Notes: a model not told the origin generated them from the sequence alone. A DNA stretch of 64,000 nucleotides from Eoetvoesiella caeni (GCF_003315175.1 NZ_QNRQ01000006.1:62001-126000), one strand, 5' to 3'. Positions 19,565-28,961 are shown, counted from the first letter of the stretch. Program-made: numbers and translations.

Positions 19565-21432
19565 TGGCCGCGCAGGAATAGTTTGTCCAAGTCGTTCAGT
19601 TTCCACTGTACCCAGGTGGGACGGCCGTGATTGCATTGGTCGGCCCGCTCGGTGTGCTCCATCTTGCGTAACAAGCCGTTCATTTCATCCAGCGTAAGGC
19701 GCCGGTTGGCTCGTACCGAACCGTGGCAGGCCATGGTCGAGAGCAACTCGTTGCGCTGTTCGGTCAGGCGGGCCGAACTGCCCACACTGGCCAGGTCGCG
19801 CAATACGCTGCGTGCCAGCGATTCGATATCGCCGCCCGCCAGCAAGGCCGGCACGGCTCTGATCATCAAGGCGGCCGGCCCCGCCGGCTTAAGGACCAGC
19901 CCAAGCTCGGTCAGGATATCTTCATATTCTTCGACCAGGCCGATTTCTTTTTCGGCGACATTGAATACGACAGGAACCAGCAACTCCTGGCGCGGCAGCT
20001 CGCGCGCGTTCATGGCCTGTTTGAGTTGTTCGTACACGACCCGTTCATGGGCTGCGTGCATATCGACCAGGATCAGGCCGGAGCGGTTCTGGGCAAGGAT
20101 GTAAATGCCGTGCAACTGCCCAAGCGCCATGCCCAGGGGGAACTCTTCCGGCGTCTGTGTGGGCAGCGACGGCGTGGGGATACCGGTTGGGGCAGGCGCT
20201 GCGTCCAGAGGGCGATACAGCGATTGCCAGTCCGATGTCGCGGCGGGCGCGGCATCGCGCAAGCTGAAGGCCTGCTGGCCTTGTTGCGGCCGCCATGCGG
20301 ATGGGTATTGCCGGTCCGCAGTGGCCGGTTGTTGGCCGCCATATGGCAAAGTAGCGGCTGCCCGCGCGTCTTGGCTGTCTTGCGGGTTCGCGGACGGGGC
20401 TGAGGCGTCCGGAGTTGCGTTCGGCGCCGGCGCGTGTGCGGCGCCGACCTGGCCCAGCGCCTCGCCCAGGGTTTGGCCAACGAAACGGTGAATGGCTCCG
20501 CTTTCGCGAAAACGCACTTCGTGCTTGGCAGGATGGACATTGACATCGACGGTGCCTGGATCGACATTCAGAAACAGCACGTAGGCGGGTTGCCTGTCGC
20601 CATGCAGCACGTCGGCGTAGGCCTGCCTGACGGCGTGCGCGACTGTGCGGTCCTTGACGTAGCGTCCGTTTACATAAAGATATTGCTGGTCGGCGCGTGC
20701 ACGGGCGTAGGTTGGGCGCGTAATCATGCCCTGTAGCGCGATAAGCCCGTGTTCGCGCTGTACGGGTAGCGCCTGGCCGACGAATTCCACGCCAAGCACA
20801 TCGTGGATGCGCTGGTAAATATCGCTGGCGCGCCAATGGCGTTGCGGCTTGTCGTTGTGAAAGAGCCGAAAGGCCACGCCCGGCTGGGCCAGGGCGATGC
20901 GCTCGAGCGCATCCACGCAATGGCCGTATTCTGTTGCTTCTGTGCGCAGGAATTTGCGGCGGGCCGGCACGTCGTCGAACAGCTGGCGCACCTCGACCGT
21001 GGTGCCTACCGGACCGGATGCGGCTTGCGGCTGCTCACCGCTTTGCGCTCGAAGCTGCCAGGCATGCGGCGCCTGTTCGGTGCGCGAGGTAATGCTTAGC
21101 TGTGCAACCGAGGCGATGGACGCCAGCGCCTCGCCGCGAAACCCCATGGAAGCCACAGACTCCAGTTCGTTGAGCGTATGGATTTTGCTGGTGGCGTGGC
21201 GTGTCAGCGCCAGGCTTAGCTCTTCTTGCGGGATGCCGAAACCGTCGTCGGTGACTGCAATGCGCCGGATTCCGCCGCCGTCCAGGCGGACCTCGATAGC
21301 GCGCGCACCCGCATCGATGGCATTTTCCAGGATTTCTTTCAGCACCGAGGCGGGGCGCTCGATAACTTCGCCGGCCGCGATCTGGCTGATCAGCAGGTCG
21401 GGCAGGGGAGCGATGGTTCGGCGTTCAGGCAT
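19561..21432 (-). CDS. mutL: DNA mismatch repair protein MutL
   Basis: GHKL ATPase that couples MutS mismatch recognition to downstream repair enzymes. 623 aa. The N-terminal ATPase has [30 protein letters not shown] and [14 protein letters not shown] Pro/Ala-rich linker spans roughly residues 340-430, and the C-terminal dimerisation domain has [15 protein letters not shown]. The [14 protein letters not shown] start is family-typical; 14 extra in-frame codons upstream lack similarity. I see no DQHA(X)2E(X)4E endonuclease motif, which fits organisms with MutH or another strand-discrimination scheme. Confidence 0.95.
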   Translation of the reverse strand: MPERRTIAPLPDLLISQIAAGEVIERPASVLKEILENAIDAGARAIEVRLDGGGIRRIAVTDDGFGIPQEELSLALTRHATSKIHTLNELESVASMGFRGEALASIASVAQLSITSRTEQAPHAWQLRAQSGEQPQAASGPVGTTVEVRQLFDDVPARRKFLRTEATEYGHCVDALERIALAQPGVAFRLFHNDKPQRHWRASDIYQRIHDVLGVEFVGQALPVQREHGLIALQGMITRPTYARARADQQYLYVNGRYVKDRTVAHAVRQAYADVLHGDRQPAYVLFLNVDPGTVDVNVHPAKHEVRFRESGAIHRFVGQTLGEALGQVGAAHAPAPNATPDASAPSANPQDSQDARAAATLPYGGQQPATADRQYPSAWRPQQGQQAFSLRDAAPAATSDWQSLYRPLDAAPAPTGIPTPSLPTQTPEEFPLGMALGQLHGIYILAQNRSGLILVDMHAAHERVVYEQLKQAMNARELPRQELLVPVVFNVAEKEIGLVEEYEDILTELGLVLKPAGPAALMIRAVPALLAGGDIESLARSVLRDLASVGSSARLTEQRNELLSTMACHGSVRANRRLTLDEMNGLLRKMEHTERADQCNHGRPTWVQWKLNDLDKLFLRGQ

Positions 21433-21569
21433 GGCAACATCCGTTCGGCTGCAAGGTCTATGCAGCGTTAACATAAGAGATTCATTTTAACCGGTCGGAA
21501 CCGGGCGCCGCTGTGCCCGGCTCCGCGTTGCGCTATATTGCGCTATCTCTATCCTTGCAAGCGAAGACT

Positions 21570-22208
21570 ATGCCCGAATTTATGACAATGATTGTCCATA
21601 TCGACCAATTCATGGGGGCCTGGGTGGCCGAATATGGCGAATGGATATATCTGGTGCTGTTTTTGATCGTTTTTGGTGAAACAGGGCTGGTCGTGCTGCC
21701 ATTCCTTCCAGGCGATTCTTTATTGTTCATTGCAGGGGCTTATGGCGCAACCGGGGCTTTCGATCCCATACTGCTGGCCGTCTTGCTGATCGTGGGCGCG
21801 GTCTTGGGCAATACGGTCAATTATTATGTCGGCCGTTATTTGGGGCCGCGCGTATTTACCAGCAATTTCCGGTTTCTGGACCGCAAGGCGCTGATAAAAA
21901 CCCATGCGTTTTACGAAAAACATGGCGGCAAAACCATTGTTCTCTCGCGTTTCCTGCCTGTCTTCCGTACCTTTGCGCCATTTGTCGCGGGGGTGGGCAG
22001 CATGAACATCGTGCGTTTTCAGTTGTTCAATATTGCGGGCGCAACGCTGTGGGTGGTCAGCCTGATTACGCTGGGCTATTTTTTCGGCAATGTACCCATT
22101 ATCAAAGAGCACCTGAGCACCATAGTGCTGATCGGGGTTGGAGCTGCCGTCGTACCGGTGGTTCTTGGCGCGCTCTGGAAGCTGTTCGGCAAAGCGCGCG
22201 AGGCCTAG
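21570..22208 (+). CDS. DedA family integral membrane protein
   Basis: 212-aa polytopic inner-membrane protein. It has the family's conserved segments: FGETGLVVLPFLPGDSLLF, then NYYVGRYLGPR and the FYEKHGGKTIVLSRFLPVFRTFAP block with its conserved Arg residues, and GNVPIIKEH. DedA proteins are implicated in lipid-carrier (undecaprenyl phosphate or phospholipid) flipping and in proton-gradient maintenance. The specific substrate here is unknown. The MPEFMTMIVHID start was preferred over a longer in-frame one at 21513. It is convergent with amiC across a long hairpin. Confidence 0.9.
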   Translation: MPEFMTMIVHIDQFMGAWVAEYGEWIYLVLFLIVFGETGLVVLPFLPGDSLLFIAGAYGATGAFDPILLAVLLIVGAVLGNTVNYYVGRYLGPRVFTSNFRFLDRKALIKTHAFYEKHGGKTIVLSRFLPVFRTFAPFVAGVGSMNIVRFQLFNIAGATLWVVSLITLGYFFGNVPIIKEHLSTIVLIGVGAAVVPVVLGALWKLFGKAREA

Positions 22209-22276
22209 GCGCCTGGCCGGGCCTGAAGCTCCGGGGCCGTGGAAACGCAAGGCCGTGTCGACGCCGGCCTGAATGA

Positions 22277-22320
22277 AACGCCCCAAGAACCTGGAAGCTC
22301 TCCAGAATTCTTGGGGCGTT
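22277..22320. terminator. 13-bp inverted repeat between convergent dedA-type gene and amiC
   Basis: AACGCCCCAAGAA / TTCTTGGGGCGTT, an exact 13-bp inverted repeat enclosing a smaller CTGGA..TCCAG stem. It lies between two convergent stops and probably acts as a bidirectional terminator, although neither side has a strong T run. Confidence 0.6.
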
Positions 22321-22357
22321 GTACTGCCCGGCTTGGCCTTGCGCTGCCTTGAACGTG

Positions 22358-23725
22358 TCAGGACTTGCGTGCCAGTGCGGGGCCCTGCGCAAAATACCCG
22401 TTGATGCCGCTGAGCATGGCGCTGGCAATCCGGTCCTGGTGCGCGGGGCTGCGCAGCAGGCGCTCTTCTTCGGGATTGCTGATGAAGGCGGTTTCCACCA
22501 GGATGGACGGGATGTCGGGCGCCTTGAGCACAGCGAACCCGGCTCGTTCGACGCTGGCCTTGTGCAGGCTGTTGATCTTGCCTATTTCACTAAGCACCCG
22601 TCCGCCTACGCGCATGGCGTCGTTGATTTGCGCCGCCGTCGATAAATCAAGCAAGACCTGAGCCACTTGTTTGTTATGCGAGCCCAGGTTGATGCCGCCG
22701 ATCAAGTCGGCTTCATTTTCGCGCTTGGCCATCCAGCGCGCAGCCGCGCTGGTGGCCCCGTGTTGCGACAGGGCAAACACGGACGAACCGCGGGCGCTGG
22801 GCTTTATCCAGGCGTCGGCGTGTATCGAGATGAACAGGTCGGCCTTTACCCGGCGGGCCTTTTGTACCCGTACTTGCAGCGGGACGAAATAGTCGTTGTC
22901 GCGGGTCAGGTAGGCGCGCATATTGGGCTGGGAATCGATCAGCTTTTTCAGGCGGCGCGCAATGCTCAGGACGATGTCTTTCTCGCGCGTGCCATTGCGC
23001 CCGATCGCGCCAGGGTCTTCGCCTCCGTGTCCCGGATCCAGCGCAATGAGGATGGGCCGATTGATTCCGGGCGGGCCGTTGGCGGCAGGGGGCGGAAGCG
23101 GGTCGAGGTCGGGCTTTTTCGTGGCGACAGGGGGCAGCTTTTGCCCCTGCACCGACGGAATGGGGGCGGAGTCGGGTGCGTTCTGCGCAAGGTTCTCCAG
23201 CACTTCGGCCAGCGGGTCGTTGTCGGCGCCGTTCATGATGGCCAGCAATGGGTCTTGCGCGACTTTCGGGTACAGGTCCAGCACCAGCCGGTATTTATAT
23301 TCGCCGATTGGCTTCAAGGTAAAAACCTGCGGCGCTATGGCTTGCTTCAGGTCGAACACCAGGCGGATGACATCGGGCCGGTTCTGGGCGACGCGCACTG
23401 AGGCGATATAAGGGTCGTTGGGCTTGACCTTTGAGATCAAGTTATTGATGGTCTGGCTCATGGTCAGGCCATTGATATCGACCACCAGGCGGTCAGGATG
23501 CTCCAGCGTGAAATGTTCTGCCTTGAGCTCTGTATCAAGTTCTAGCGTGACGCGCGTGTATTCGTCGGCGGGCCAGGTGCGTACGGCCAGTATGGTGCCG
23601 GCGGCATGCGCCAGCCGCGGAATAACCGGAAGAATGAACAGGGTCGTGGCGCTTGCGATCAAGCGTCGCCGGGAAAGTCCTGGGGGGGATATTCCTGCTG
23701 GGGCAGCACTAGAGTTGTCAGCCAT
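22358..23725 (-). CDS. amiC: N-acetylmuramoyl-L-alanine amidase AmiC-type, Tat-exported
   Basis: Periplasmic zinc amidase that cleaves septal peptidoglycan stem peptides during daughter-cell separation. 455 aa. The N-terminus has a twin-arginine signal (SRRRLIAS then a hydrophobic stretch ending in AHA). Residues ~45-180 form an AMIN (septal targeting) domain. Residues ~225-450 are Amidase_3, with zinc ligands in ALDPGHGGEDPGA, in FISIHADAW and the catalytic Glu in ILVETAFISNPEEE. Its first 22 codons overlap the end of tsaE by 67 bp. Confidence 0.93.
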   Translation of the reverse strand: MADNSSAAPAGISPPGLSRRRLIASATTLFILPVIPRLAHAAGTILAVRTWPADEYTRVTLELDTELKAEHFTLEHPDRLVVDINGLTMSQTINNLISKVKPNDPYIASVRVAQNRPDVIRLVFDLKQAIAPQVFTLKPIGEYKYRLVLDLYPKVAQDPLLAIMNGADNDPLAEVLENLAQNAPDSAPIPSVQGQKLPPVATKKPDLDPLPPPAANGPPGINRPILIALDPGHGGEDPGAIGRNGTREKDIVLSIARRLKKLIDSQPNMRAYLTRDNDYFVPLQVRVQKARRVKADLFISIHADAWIKPSARGSSVFALSQHGATSAAARWMAKRENEADLIGGINLGSHNKQVAQVLLDLSTAAQINDAMRVGGRVLSEIGKINSLHKASVERAGFAVLKAPDIPSILVETAFISNPEEERLLRSPAHQDRIASAMLSGINGYFAQGPALARKS

Positions 23726-24210
23726 GATGTTCCTTTGTTGCTATAGGCCGTTAGATGCGCTTGCCGGCCGGCATCTGCGTAAACCAGATGTATTTCCAGG
23801 TCGGGAGGAGGTAAAGTGGCCCCAGCCTGCTCTGGCCATTCGATCAAAATAATGGCTTCTTTCTGCAATATTTCGCGAAACCCGGCATCCAGCCATTCTC
23901 GGGGGTCGCTTAGCCTATAAAAATCAAGATGATAGCAGTATAAGTTAAAAAGTTTATAGCTTTCAAGTAGTGCGTAGCTAGGGCTTTTTATTCGGCCGGC
24001 GACTCCGCAGGCCCGCAGCAAGGCCCGGGCAAAGCTGGTTTTGCCCGCCCCCAGGTCGCCTTTCAGGTGAATGCGGCCGCCCGGAGCCTGGCCGGCAAAG
24101 GCGGGATGGGTGCCAGTAAGCATGGGCGCTAGTTGCTGGGCTAATGCAACTGTGGCGTCTTCATCGGCCAAAAACAGGCTAATTTCTTTTAACTTCTTTT
24201 GTTCTTGCAT
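23659..24210 (-). CDS. tsaE: tRNA threonylcarbamoyladenosine biosynthesis ATPase TsaE
   Basis: ATPase of the TsaBDE complex needed for t6A37 tRNA modification. 183 aa. P-loop KGDLGAGKTSFARALL, then SPSYALLESY, YHLDFYRL and IEWPEQ, all diagnostic. The start MQEQKK is chosen because the frame further upstream has no support. The C-terminus (NKGTSWLTTLVLPQQEYPPQ...) is about 25 residues longer than in most TsaE and runs 67 bp into amiC, a strong form of translational coupling. TsaE-AmiC adjacency is common. Confidence 0.94.
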   Translation of the reverse strand: MQEQKKLKEISLFLADEDATVALAQQLAPMLTGTHPAFAGQAPGGRIHLKGDLGAGKTSFARALLRACGVAGRIKSPSYALLESYKLFNLYCYHLDFYRLSDPREWLDAGFREILQKEAIILIEWPEQAGATLPPPDLEIHLVYADAGRQAHLTAYSNKGTSWLTTLVLPQQEYPPQDFPGDA

Positions 24211-24592
24211 GACGGTAGTCTTTGGTAGCGGCCTGGCAGGCACGGGGCGAAGTAAACGGTATCAGGACATGGGCAGCCGCTGGCAACAACGCCAGGGCCT
24301 GGGCATTTGCCGCAAAGAGCGCGGTGCGGCGCTGGCCCCAAAGCGGCGTCGCCGAACTGACCGGCGCGAAATTACAACAGTATTGGCGTGCCGGCCTGGC
24401 ATGCGGCAAACAAAAAGTTGCCTTTTGGATGGTGTGTGGCAAGTGCGCCGGCATCTTTTACTGCTATTGTTGTTCCTCGGATCTGACCAGGTGCATTCTG
24501 AACGCGCTTTGGCAAATACAGCCTTCGGTCTTGCGAGGGCGAATATGAACGATGTATGTAGCTAGTGATTATATTTATTCCAGGAGAGATAG
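24211..24592. other. Intergenic region without recognisable gene (382 bp)
   Basis: This gap separates tsaE from the divergent Bug receptor gene. Frames through it give low-complexity translations with no family resemblance. It must contain the promoters of both neighbours, but I cannot place them with confidence. A strong AGGAG precedes the receptor ATG at its right edge. Confidence 0.5.
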
Positions 24593-25585
24593 ATGGCCAA
24601 CTTAAAATTAAAAGCAAAGCTCGTTCCGCTGGCTGTTGTTGCCGGATGCCTGACCGTGTTTGGAATGGCGGCACAGGCGGCGAATTATCCAAGCCAACCC
24701 ATACGCGTCATTGTGCCATTTGCGCCCGGCGGCTCCACCGATATTGTCACGCGTATCGTCACCGAGAAAATGAGCCAGGTGCTGGGCCAGCCCATTGTGG
24801 TTGAAAATAAGGGCGGCGCCGGCGGCGCCATAGGCGCCCAGGAAGCGGCTCGCGCCGCGCCCAACGGCTACACGTTGTCGATTGCGACCATCTCTACGCT
24901 GGCTGTCAATCCCGCGTGCCGTCCCGACAATCTTCCCTACAAGCCGCTGGAAGACTTTTTGCCGGTTACCAACTTTGCCAACGTGCCCAACGTCATCGAG
25001 GTCAATCCCCAGTTTCCGGCCAAGAACTTCAAGGACTTCGTCGCAGCCCTGAAAGCCAACCCCGGCAAGTATTCATATGGCAGTTCGGGTACTTGCAGCG
25101 TGCTGCATTTGTTCGGCGAGGCCTTCAAGCAGGCTACCGGCACCGAAGCCCAGCACGTGCCCTATAAAGGCGCCGGCCCCGCTGTGGCCGATGCCGTAGG
25201 CGGCCACATTGAAATCATGTTCGACAATCTGCCTTCCTCCATGGGGCAGATCCAGGCCGGCAGACTGCTGCCCATGGCAATTGCCTGGCCCGAGCGCTTG
25301 AAGGCCTTGCCCAATGTTCCCACGCTGGCCGAGGAAGGCTACCCGCAGTTGAACCGGCCCGCCTGGTACGGCCTGTTGGCGCCAAAAGGGACCTCCCCCG
25401 AAATCATCAAGACGCTACGGGACGCGGCGGTACAGGCCCTGAAAGACCCGAGTGTGGTGCAGGCCCTTGAAAAACAAGGCGCCGCGCCATCGGGCAACAC
25501 GCCGGAAGAGTTCGGCAAAGAGATCAAAGAGCAGTACGACTGGGCCCACGAGGTCGTCAGCAAAGGCAATATCAAACTGGAATAG
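24593..25585 (+). CDS. Bug family (TctC) tripartite tricarboxylate transporter solute receptor
   Basis: Periplasmic solute-binding protein, 330 aa. A Sec signal peptide spans residues 1-~29 (basic start, hydrophobic core, AQAA cleavage region). The mature part begins NYPSQPIRVIVPFAPGGSTD, the Bug signature, and has GGAGGAIGAQEAARA and PYKGAGPAVADAVGGHI. No TctA/TctB membrane partners are nearby, as is typical for the many orphan Bug proteins of Alcaligenaceae. The ligand (a carboxylate in known members) is unknown. AGGAG lies ahead of the ATG. Confidence 0.93.
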   Translation: MANLKLKAKLVPLAVVAGCLTVFGMAAQAANYPSQPIRVIVPFAPGGSTDIVTRIVTEKMSQVLGQPIVVENKGGAGGAIGAQEAARAAPNGYTLSIATISTLAVNPACRPDNLPYKPLEDFLPVTNFANVPNVIEVNPQFPAKNFKDFVAALKANPGKYSYGSSGTCSVLHLFGEAFKQATGTEAQHVPYKGAGPAVADAVGGHIEIMFDNLPSSMGQIQAGRLLPMAIAWPERLKALPNVPTLAEEGYPQLNRPAWYGLLAPKGTSPEIIKTLRDAAVQALKDPSVVQALEKQGAAPSGNTPEEFGKEIKEQYDWAHEVVSKGNIKLE

Positions 25586-25644
25586 CGTCTGTCAAAACGG
25601 CGTCGGGCCGGTATTTTCCAGTCCTGATAAAATACCGGCCTTAC

Positions 25645-25719
25645 GTCTCCGTAGTTAAATGGATATAACTTTCCCCTCCTAAGGGAAGATTGCAGGTTCG
25701 ATTCCTGCCGGGGACGCCA
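25645..25719 (+). tRNA. tRNA-Arg (anticodon CCU)
   Basis: 75 nt including an encoded CCA. The acceptor stem GTCTCCG pairs with CGGGGAC (one G-T wobble). The anticodon arm is TTCCC-CTCCTAA-GGGAA with anticodon CCT (reads AGG). The T arm is GCAGG-TTCGATT-CCTGC. Its last 15 bases are repeated at 40399-40413, so it is the attachment site of the adjacent integrated element; the tRNA sequence itself is complete. Confidence 0.96.
25705..25719 (+). repeat. attL core (15-bp direct repeat)
   Basis: CTGCCGGGGACGCCA at the tRNA-Arg 3' end, identical to 40399-40413. The bases just outside differ (left C, right T before the repeat; left G, right A after). Confidence 0.85.
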
Positions 25720-25752
25720 GATTTTAGTGTTTTACAAGCTTCATTCATATAG

Positions 25753-25788
25753 AAACCCGCATAAACATTGGTTGTGCGGGTTTTTTAA
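25753..25788 (+). terminator. Element-encoded terminator behind tRNA-Arg
   Basis: AAACCCGCA / TGCGGGTTT stem, 13-nt loop, followed by TTTAATG. It lies 34 bp past the attL core, so it terminates the tRNA transcript after integration. The same nine-base stem recurs at 40446-40476, 33 bp past attR. Confidence 0.8.
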
Positions 25789-25822
25789 TGTCTGCGACAT
25801 GCTTCATGCTGCTATGGTCATA

Positions 25823-25881
25823 TACCCCCTTGTTGGGGTACATTTGGGGGTATCAAATCTTTCACTACAAAAAGTACCCCC
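25823..25881. promoter_or_regulatory. Cluster of TTGGGGGTA-type motifs upstream of integrase (candidate arm sites)
   Basis: Contains the 19-mer GGGGTACATTTGGGGGTAT at 25835-25853, which is found again at 40319-40337, plus TACCCCC in inverted orientation at 25823-25829 and 25875-25881. It ends three bases before the integrase ATG. Location and symmetry suit integrase/excisionase arm-type binding sites that also autoregulate int; this is inferred. Confidence 0.55.
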
Positions 25882-25884
25882 AAA

Positions 25885-27117
25885 ATGGCCCTAAAAGACG
25901 TTCAGTGCAGACAGGCAGTTGCAAAGGAAAAGCCCTATAAGTTAGCTGCTGGGGGCGGGCTGTATCTGCTGGTAAGCACGAACGGCAAAAAGTATTGGCG
26001 CTACAAGTACCGCTTCCATGGCAAAGAGAAAGTGCTTGCGCTGGGTGTATATCCCGAGGTGACATTGGCGAAGGCGACAGCAGCCCACCAGGCTGCACGC
26101 GACCTTGTTGCGGCAGATACTGACCCGATGGCGTCGAAGAAAGCGACCAGGAAAGCAAATAGGCTTGCACAGGAGAATAGTTTTAAAGCTATAGCTAAGG
26201 AATGGGTTGACTCACAATCGTCTGGGTGGTCTGAGGCACACATTGAACGCGTAAACGGTTTTTTCAAGAATCATATCTACCCGGAGTTTGGCGAAGAGCC
26301 GATAGCCAATATCACGTCGCTGGACGTGTTGGACGCCATCCGAAAGATGGAGGCCAAGGGGCTGGGCGAAAGTTGCTACAAGGCATTGGCCCAAACGAAC
26401 AAGGTATTTATCTATGCAGTGGTCACAAAACGCGCACCCGTGAATGTGGCCGCCGGTCTGAACAGTTTCTTAAAGCCGAAGCCGCCCACCAAGCATCATC
26501 CGCATGTTGAGAAAGAAGAGCTTGGGAAACTGATGACGCTAATTGACCGTTATGGTGGCTTGCCCCAAACCCGTATCGCCACAAAGCTGGTTATGCTGTG
26601 CTTCATGCGTAGCGGAGAGTTACGGCAGGCGACTTGGGAAGAGATTGATTTTGAGGCGGCGACTTGGACAATTCCATCGGCCCATCGCAAGGGCAGCAAG
26701 ACACTCAAGGCGTCCGGTATCCCTCATATCGTGCCACTGTCGCGGCAAGCCATCGAATTGCTGACGGAGCTACGCCAACATACTGGCGACCGCCCCCTCA
26801 TGTTCGAAGGGCAGAAACGAGGCGTGCCAATCAGTGAGAACACCATCAACAAGGCATTGCGCACAATAGGTTATGGCGACGAGCAAAGCGCCCATGGCTT
26901 TAGAGGTCTGGCAAGCACTATCCTGAATGAAAACGGCTTTAACCCTGATGCCATTGAGCGCCAGTTGAGTCATAAAGAAAAAAATCAGGTGCGGCGGGCC
27001 TACGACCATTCCCAGCGTCTGCCTGAGCGCGTGACGATGATGCAATGGTGGTCTGATTTTTTGGACAGCAAAGCTGGTTCAAACGTGGTGCCGTTGGCCC
27101 CGAGAAGGAGCGCATGA
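25885..27117 (+). CDS. int: Tyrosine recombinase (P4-type integrase, DUF4102 N-terminus)
   Basis: Site-specific recombinase that integrates and excises the element at tRNA-Arg. 410 aa. The N-terminal ~100 residues are the arm-binding domain (LYLLVSTNGKKYWRYKYRF, ALGVYPEVTLAKA), followed by the core-binding SAM-like domain and the catalytic domain. Catalytic residues are all present: Arg242 (MRSGELR), His337 and Arg340 (HGFRG), His363 (LSHK) and Tyr373 (RAYDHS). It is the tRNA-proximal gene, transcribed inward. A degraded relative lies just beyond attR (40478-40680). Confidence 0.95.
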   Translation: MALKDVQCRQAVAKEKPYKLAAGGGLYLLVSTNGKKYWRYKYRFHGKEKVLALGVYPEVTLAKATAAHQAARDLVAADTDPMASKKATRKANRLAQENSFKAIAKEWVDSQSSGWSEAHIERVNGFFKNHIYPEFGEEPIANITSLDVLDAIRKMEAKGLGESCYKALAQTNKVFIYAVVTKRAPVNVAAGLNSFLKPKPPTKHHPHVEKEELGKLMTLIDRYGGLPQTRIATKLVMLCFMRSGELRQATWEEIDFEAATWTIPSAHRKGSKTLKASGIPHIVPLSRQAIELLTELRQHTGDRPLMFEGQKRGVPISENTINKALRTIGYGDEQSAHGFRGLASTILNENGFNPDAIERQLSHKEKNQVRRAYDHSQRLPERVTMMQWWSDFLDSKAGSNVVPLAPRRSA

Positions 27118-27118
27118 T

Positions 27119-28105
27119 ATGCGTGCTGTAGCAAAAGTGCCGACCAGGCAGGAAATACTAGAAACGATCCGGCTGTATGCCAGTTCCATGCCCGCCGAGC
27201 TGCTAAACAAGTTTACGCTGGACGTGATGCTGCTGGATTCGCCAAAGTATGCCAACTACAGGCCGTGGGAATCGGTTGGCGAAGAAATTGACGATGGCTA
27301 CATGGACGATTTGGCCGGCCTGTTGTCGTTGATAAAGGAAGTATGGCTTTGGCGAGACACACAGATTGACGCCGGGTTTCGTTCCAGCGCTGGCCAATGG
27401 CTGAACGGATTCCCATCCATGAAGGCGGCCTGGAAGTCCTTGCGCCTAGGCTGGCACCTTGAGGATTTATCGGGACACCAGGCTGTGCTTGCCTGCGGCC
27501 TATTGAAACGCGGGCATATTTTGAAAGACCAAACAGATGGGGTGGTGTCCCCAAGGGTGATTCAAGAGGCTTTCGAGGTCATGGCCCCGTTAGGCTTGAA
27601 TTGGTCGATTCTTATTCTGTGCGCCTTGCTGGAATATCACTACGACCAAGACTCAGCGCGGCGGATGGTGGAAGAGCATAAACGTCTGGATGATCTTGAG
27701 GCGACCGCAATGCGTGGCTTTGAGGCTGCGGAGCAAATTGAGGTAATCAGCAATAAGACCTGGCCGCCGATGGCGCAAGAGGCTATACCGGTACGCCATC
27801 ATGTTGTCAATGCGCGGGATTCGATGGCAAGAGCTATGAAGAAGGCGCGCGGCAAAGTTCCGCCCATTAAACGAATTGACGACACTGCCAGAGAGAGACT
27901 GTTGATGTTTCGTCTTTGGCAAGGCCATTACAGTCTTTTTGGAGAGCCAAAAACAACTGCAATCGCCAATATTATTCAGGCTGGCGGCGTGGAAAAACCC
28001 GATTTGGACGTAAAAGGAATCATTAAGTCGTTCCGGGACATTCCAGTTGATTTTGATGTTCGGGACATCATGCCAAATGCGCGGACGCTGGTGAAACAGG
28101 GGTAG
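27119..28105 (+). CDS. Hypothetical protein between integrase and AlpA-like gene
   Basis: 328 aa, not recognised. Soluble and mostly helical in appearance, with no signal peptide, membrane segment, P-loop or nuclease motif. The central part is rich in Leu/Trp (SLIKEVWLWRDTQIDAGF, GLNWSILILCALLEYHY) and the C-terminus is basic. The ATG lies one base past the integrase stop, so it is probably translated with int. In P4-like and PICI elements the slot next to int often holds accessory cargo such as anti-phage genes; nothing in this sequence proves that here. Confidence 0.7.
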   Translation: MRAVAKVPTRQEILETIRLYASSMPAELLNKFTLDVMLLDSPKYANYRPWESVGEEIDDGYMDDLAGLLSLIKEVWLWRDTQIDAGFRSSAGQWLNGFPSMKAAWKSLRLGWHLEDLSGHQAVLACGLLKRGHILKDQTDGVVSPRVIQEAFEVMAPLGLNWSILILCALLEYHYDQDSARRMVEEHKRLDDLEATAMRGFEAAEQIEVISNKTWPPMAQEAIPVRHHVVNARDSMARAMKKARGKVPPIKRIDDTARERLLMFRLWQGHYSLFGEPKTTAIANIIQAGGVEKPDLDVKGIIKSFRDIPVDFDVRDIMPNARTLVKQG

Positions 28106-28197
28106 TTGTTCGTCTAATTTTCACAAAGAACTACCCTCTTAAGATTCGCCGCTAATCGCCAAACTGTACCCATGTTGAATACACATGAGGCTACAAC

Positions 28198-28461
28198 ATG
28201 GCGCATCAAACCACACAAGCAAACCAAGGCCGCAAGCCTTTAATTACGCCGGTTTCAACCGAAGCGGATCGTATGATCAATGACCGTGAGGTTGCCCACT
28301 TGCTGGGTGTATCCCGGTCGTGGCCCTGGACGCTGGCCCGCGAAGGCAAGTTCCCCGCACCCATCAAAATATCGCATCGCTGCACTCGCTGGTGGCTTTC
28401 GTCCGTTCGTGAATGGATGGCTGACCCTCAGGGCTGGCAGGCCGCTAATAAGGTGGCATAA
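28198..28461 (+). CDS. AlpA-like helix-turn-helix regulator/excisionase
   Basis: 87 aa. Residues ~25-80 match the AlpA/HTH_17 type: INDREVAHLLGVSRSWPWTL, then KFPAPIKIS and a Trp-rich wing (TRWWLSSVREWM). AlpA proteins act as activators of int or as excisionase-like factors in P4 and PICIs. The first ~24 residues are a polar leader; an internal Met at residue 27 (MINDRE) could also serve as start. GAGGCTACAAC precedes the chosen ATG. Confidence 0.8.
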   Translation: MAHQTTQANQGRKPLITPVSTEADRMINDREVAHLLGVSRSWPWTLAREGKFPAPIKISHRCTRWWLSSVREWMADPQGWQAANKVA

Positions 28462-28818
28462 GTGGCGGAGAAAAAGAAAAGCCCCGAAAAGGGGGCTGTC
28501 GCTGGCAGGCGGACAGCCAATTCTACCCCAATTTTTACCGGCACCAGAAGCCCGCGTCACGTCCGCGTTTTGCAGGCGCTGATGGTGCTGCGCAAGCTTA
28601 CCCGCGAAGAGCTAGACCGCGTGGCCGGGGCATCGAACGGCCCTGACGTTGTTCGTCAGTTGCGCGGTAAAGGCCTTGCCGTTCCGTGCAACCTATTGCC
28701 GCGCATTGACCGCGACGGGCGGCCCTGCGAGGTTGGCGAGTACAGCCTGACCCCAGCAGACCGCCGGGCCATCGTGGGTTGGCTGAAGCGGCAGATGTTG
28801 GTCGAGGCCGGATCATGA
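28462..28818 (+). CDS. Small predicted winged-helix protein
   Basis: 118 aa from a GTG directly abutting the preceding TAA, suggesting translational coupling. The basic N-terminus (EKKKSPEKG) is followed by VRVLQALMVLRKLTREELDRVAG and VVRQLRGKGLAVPCN, which read as helix-turn-helix then recognition helix, with a beta-wing near GEYSLTPADRRAI. Such proteins occur next to replication genes of phages; the role is unknown. Confidence 0.65.
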   Translation: MAEKKKSPEKGAVAGRRTANSTPIFTGTRSPRHVRVLQALMVLRKLTREELDRVAGASNGPDVVRQLRGKGLAVPCNLLPRIDRDGRPCEVGEYSLTPADRRAIVGWLKRQMLVEAGS

Positions 28819-28961
28819 TGACCAGAAGCCAAATCAACATTTATGCAGCAGAAGCCAAGCGCATTTCCCGGCAACTCGCCGCTACCCGCACCCACAAAGA
28901 ACAAGCCCCCCTGGTTCACGCCTGGGCGGCTGCGACGATTCAAGCATTGAAGGAGAGCCAA

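Noticed and set aside
24211-24592. Possible remnant of queG or another gene divergent from tsaE
   Set aside because: No frame shows recognisable similarity; treated as intergenic.
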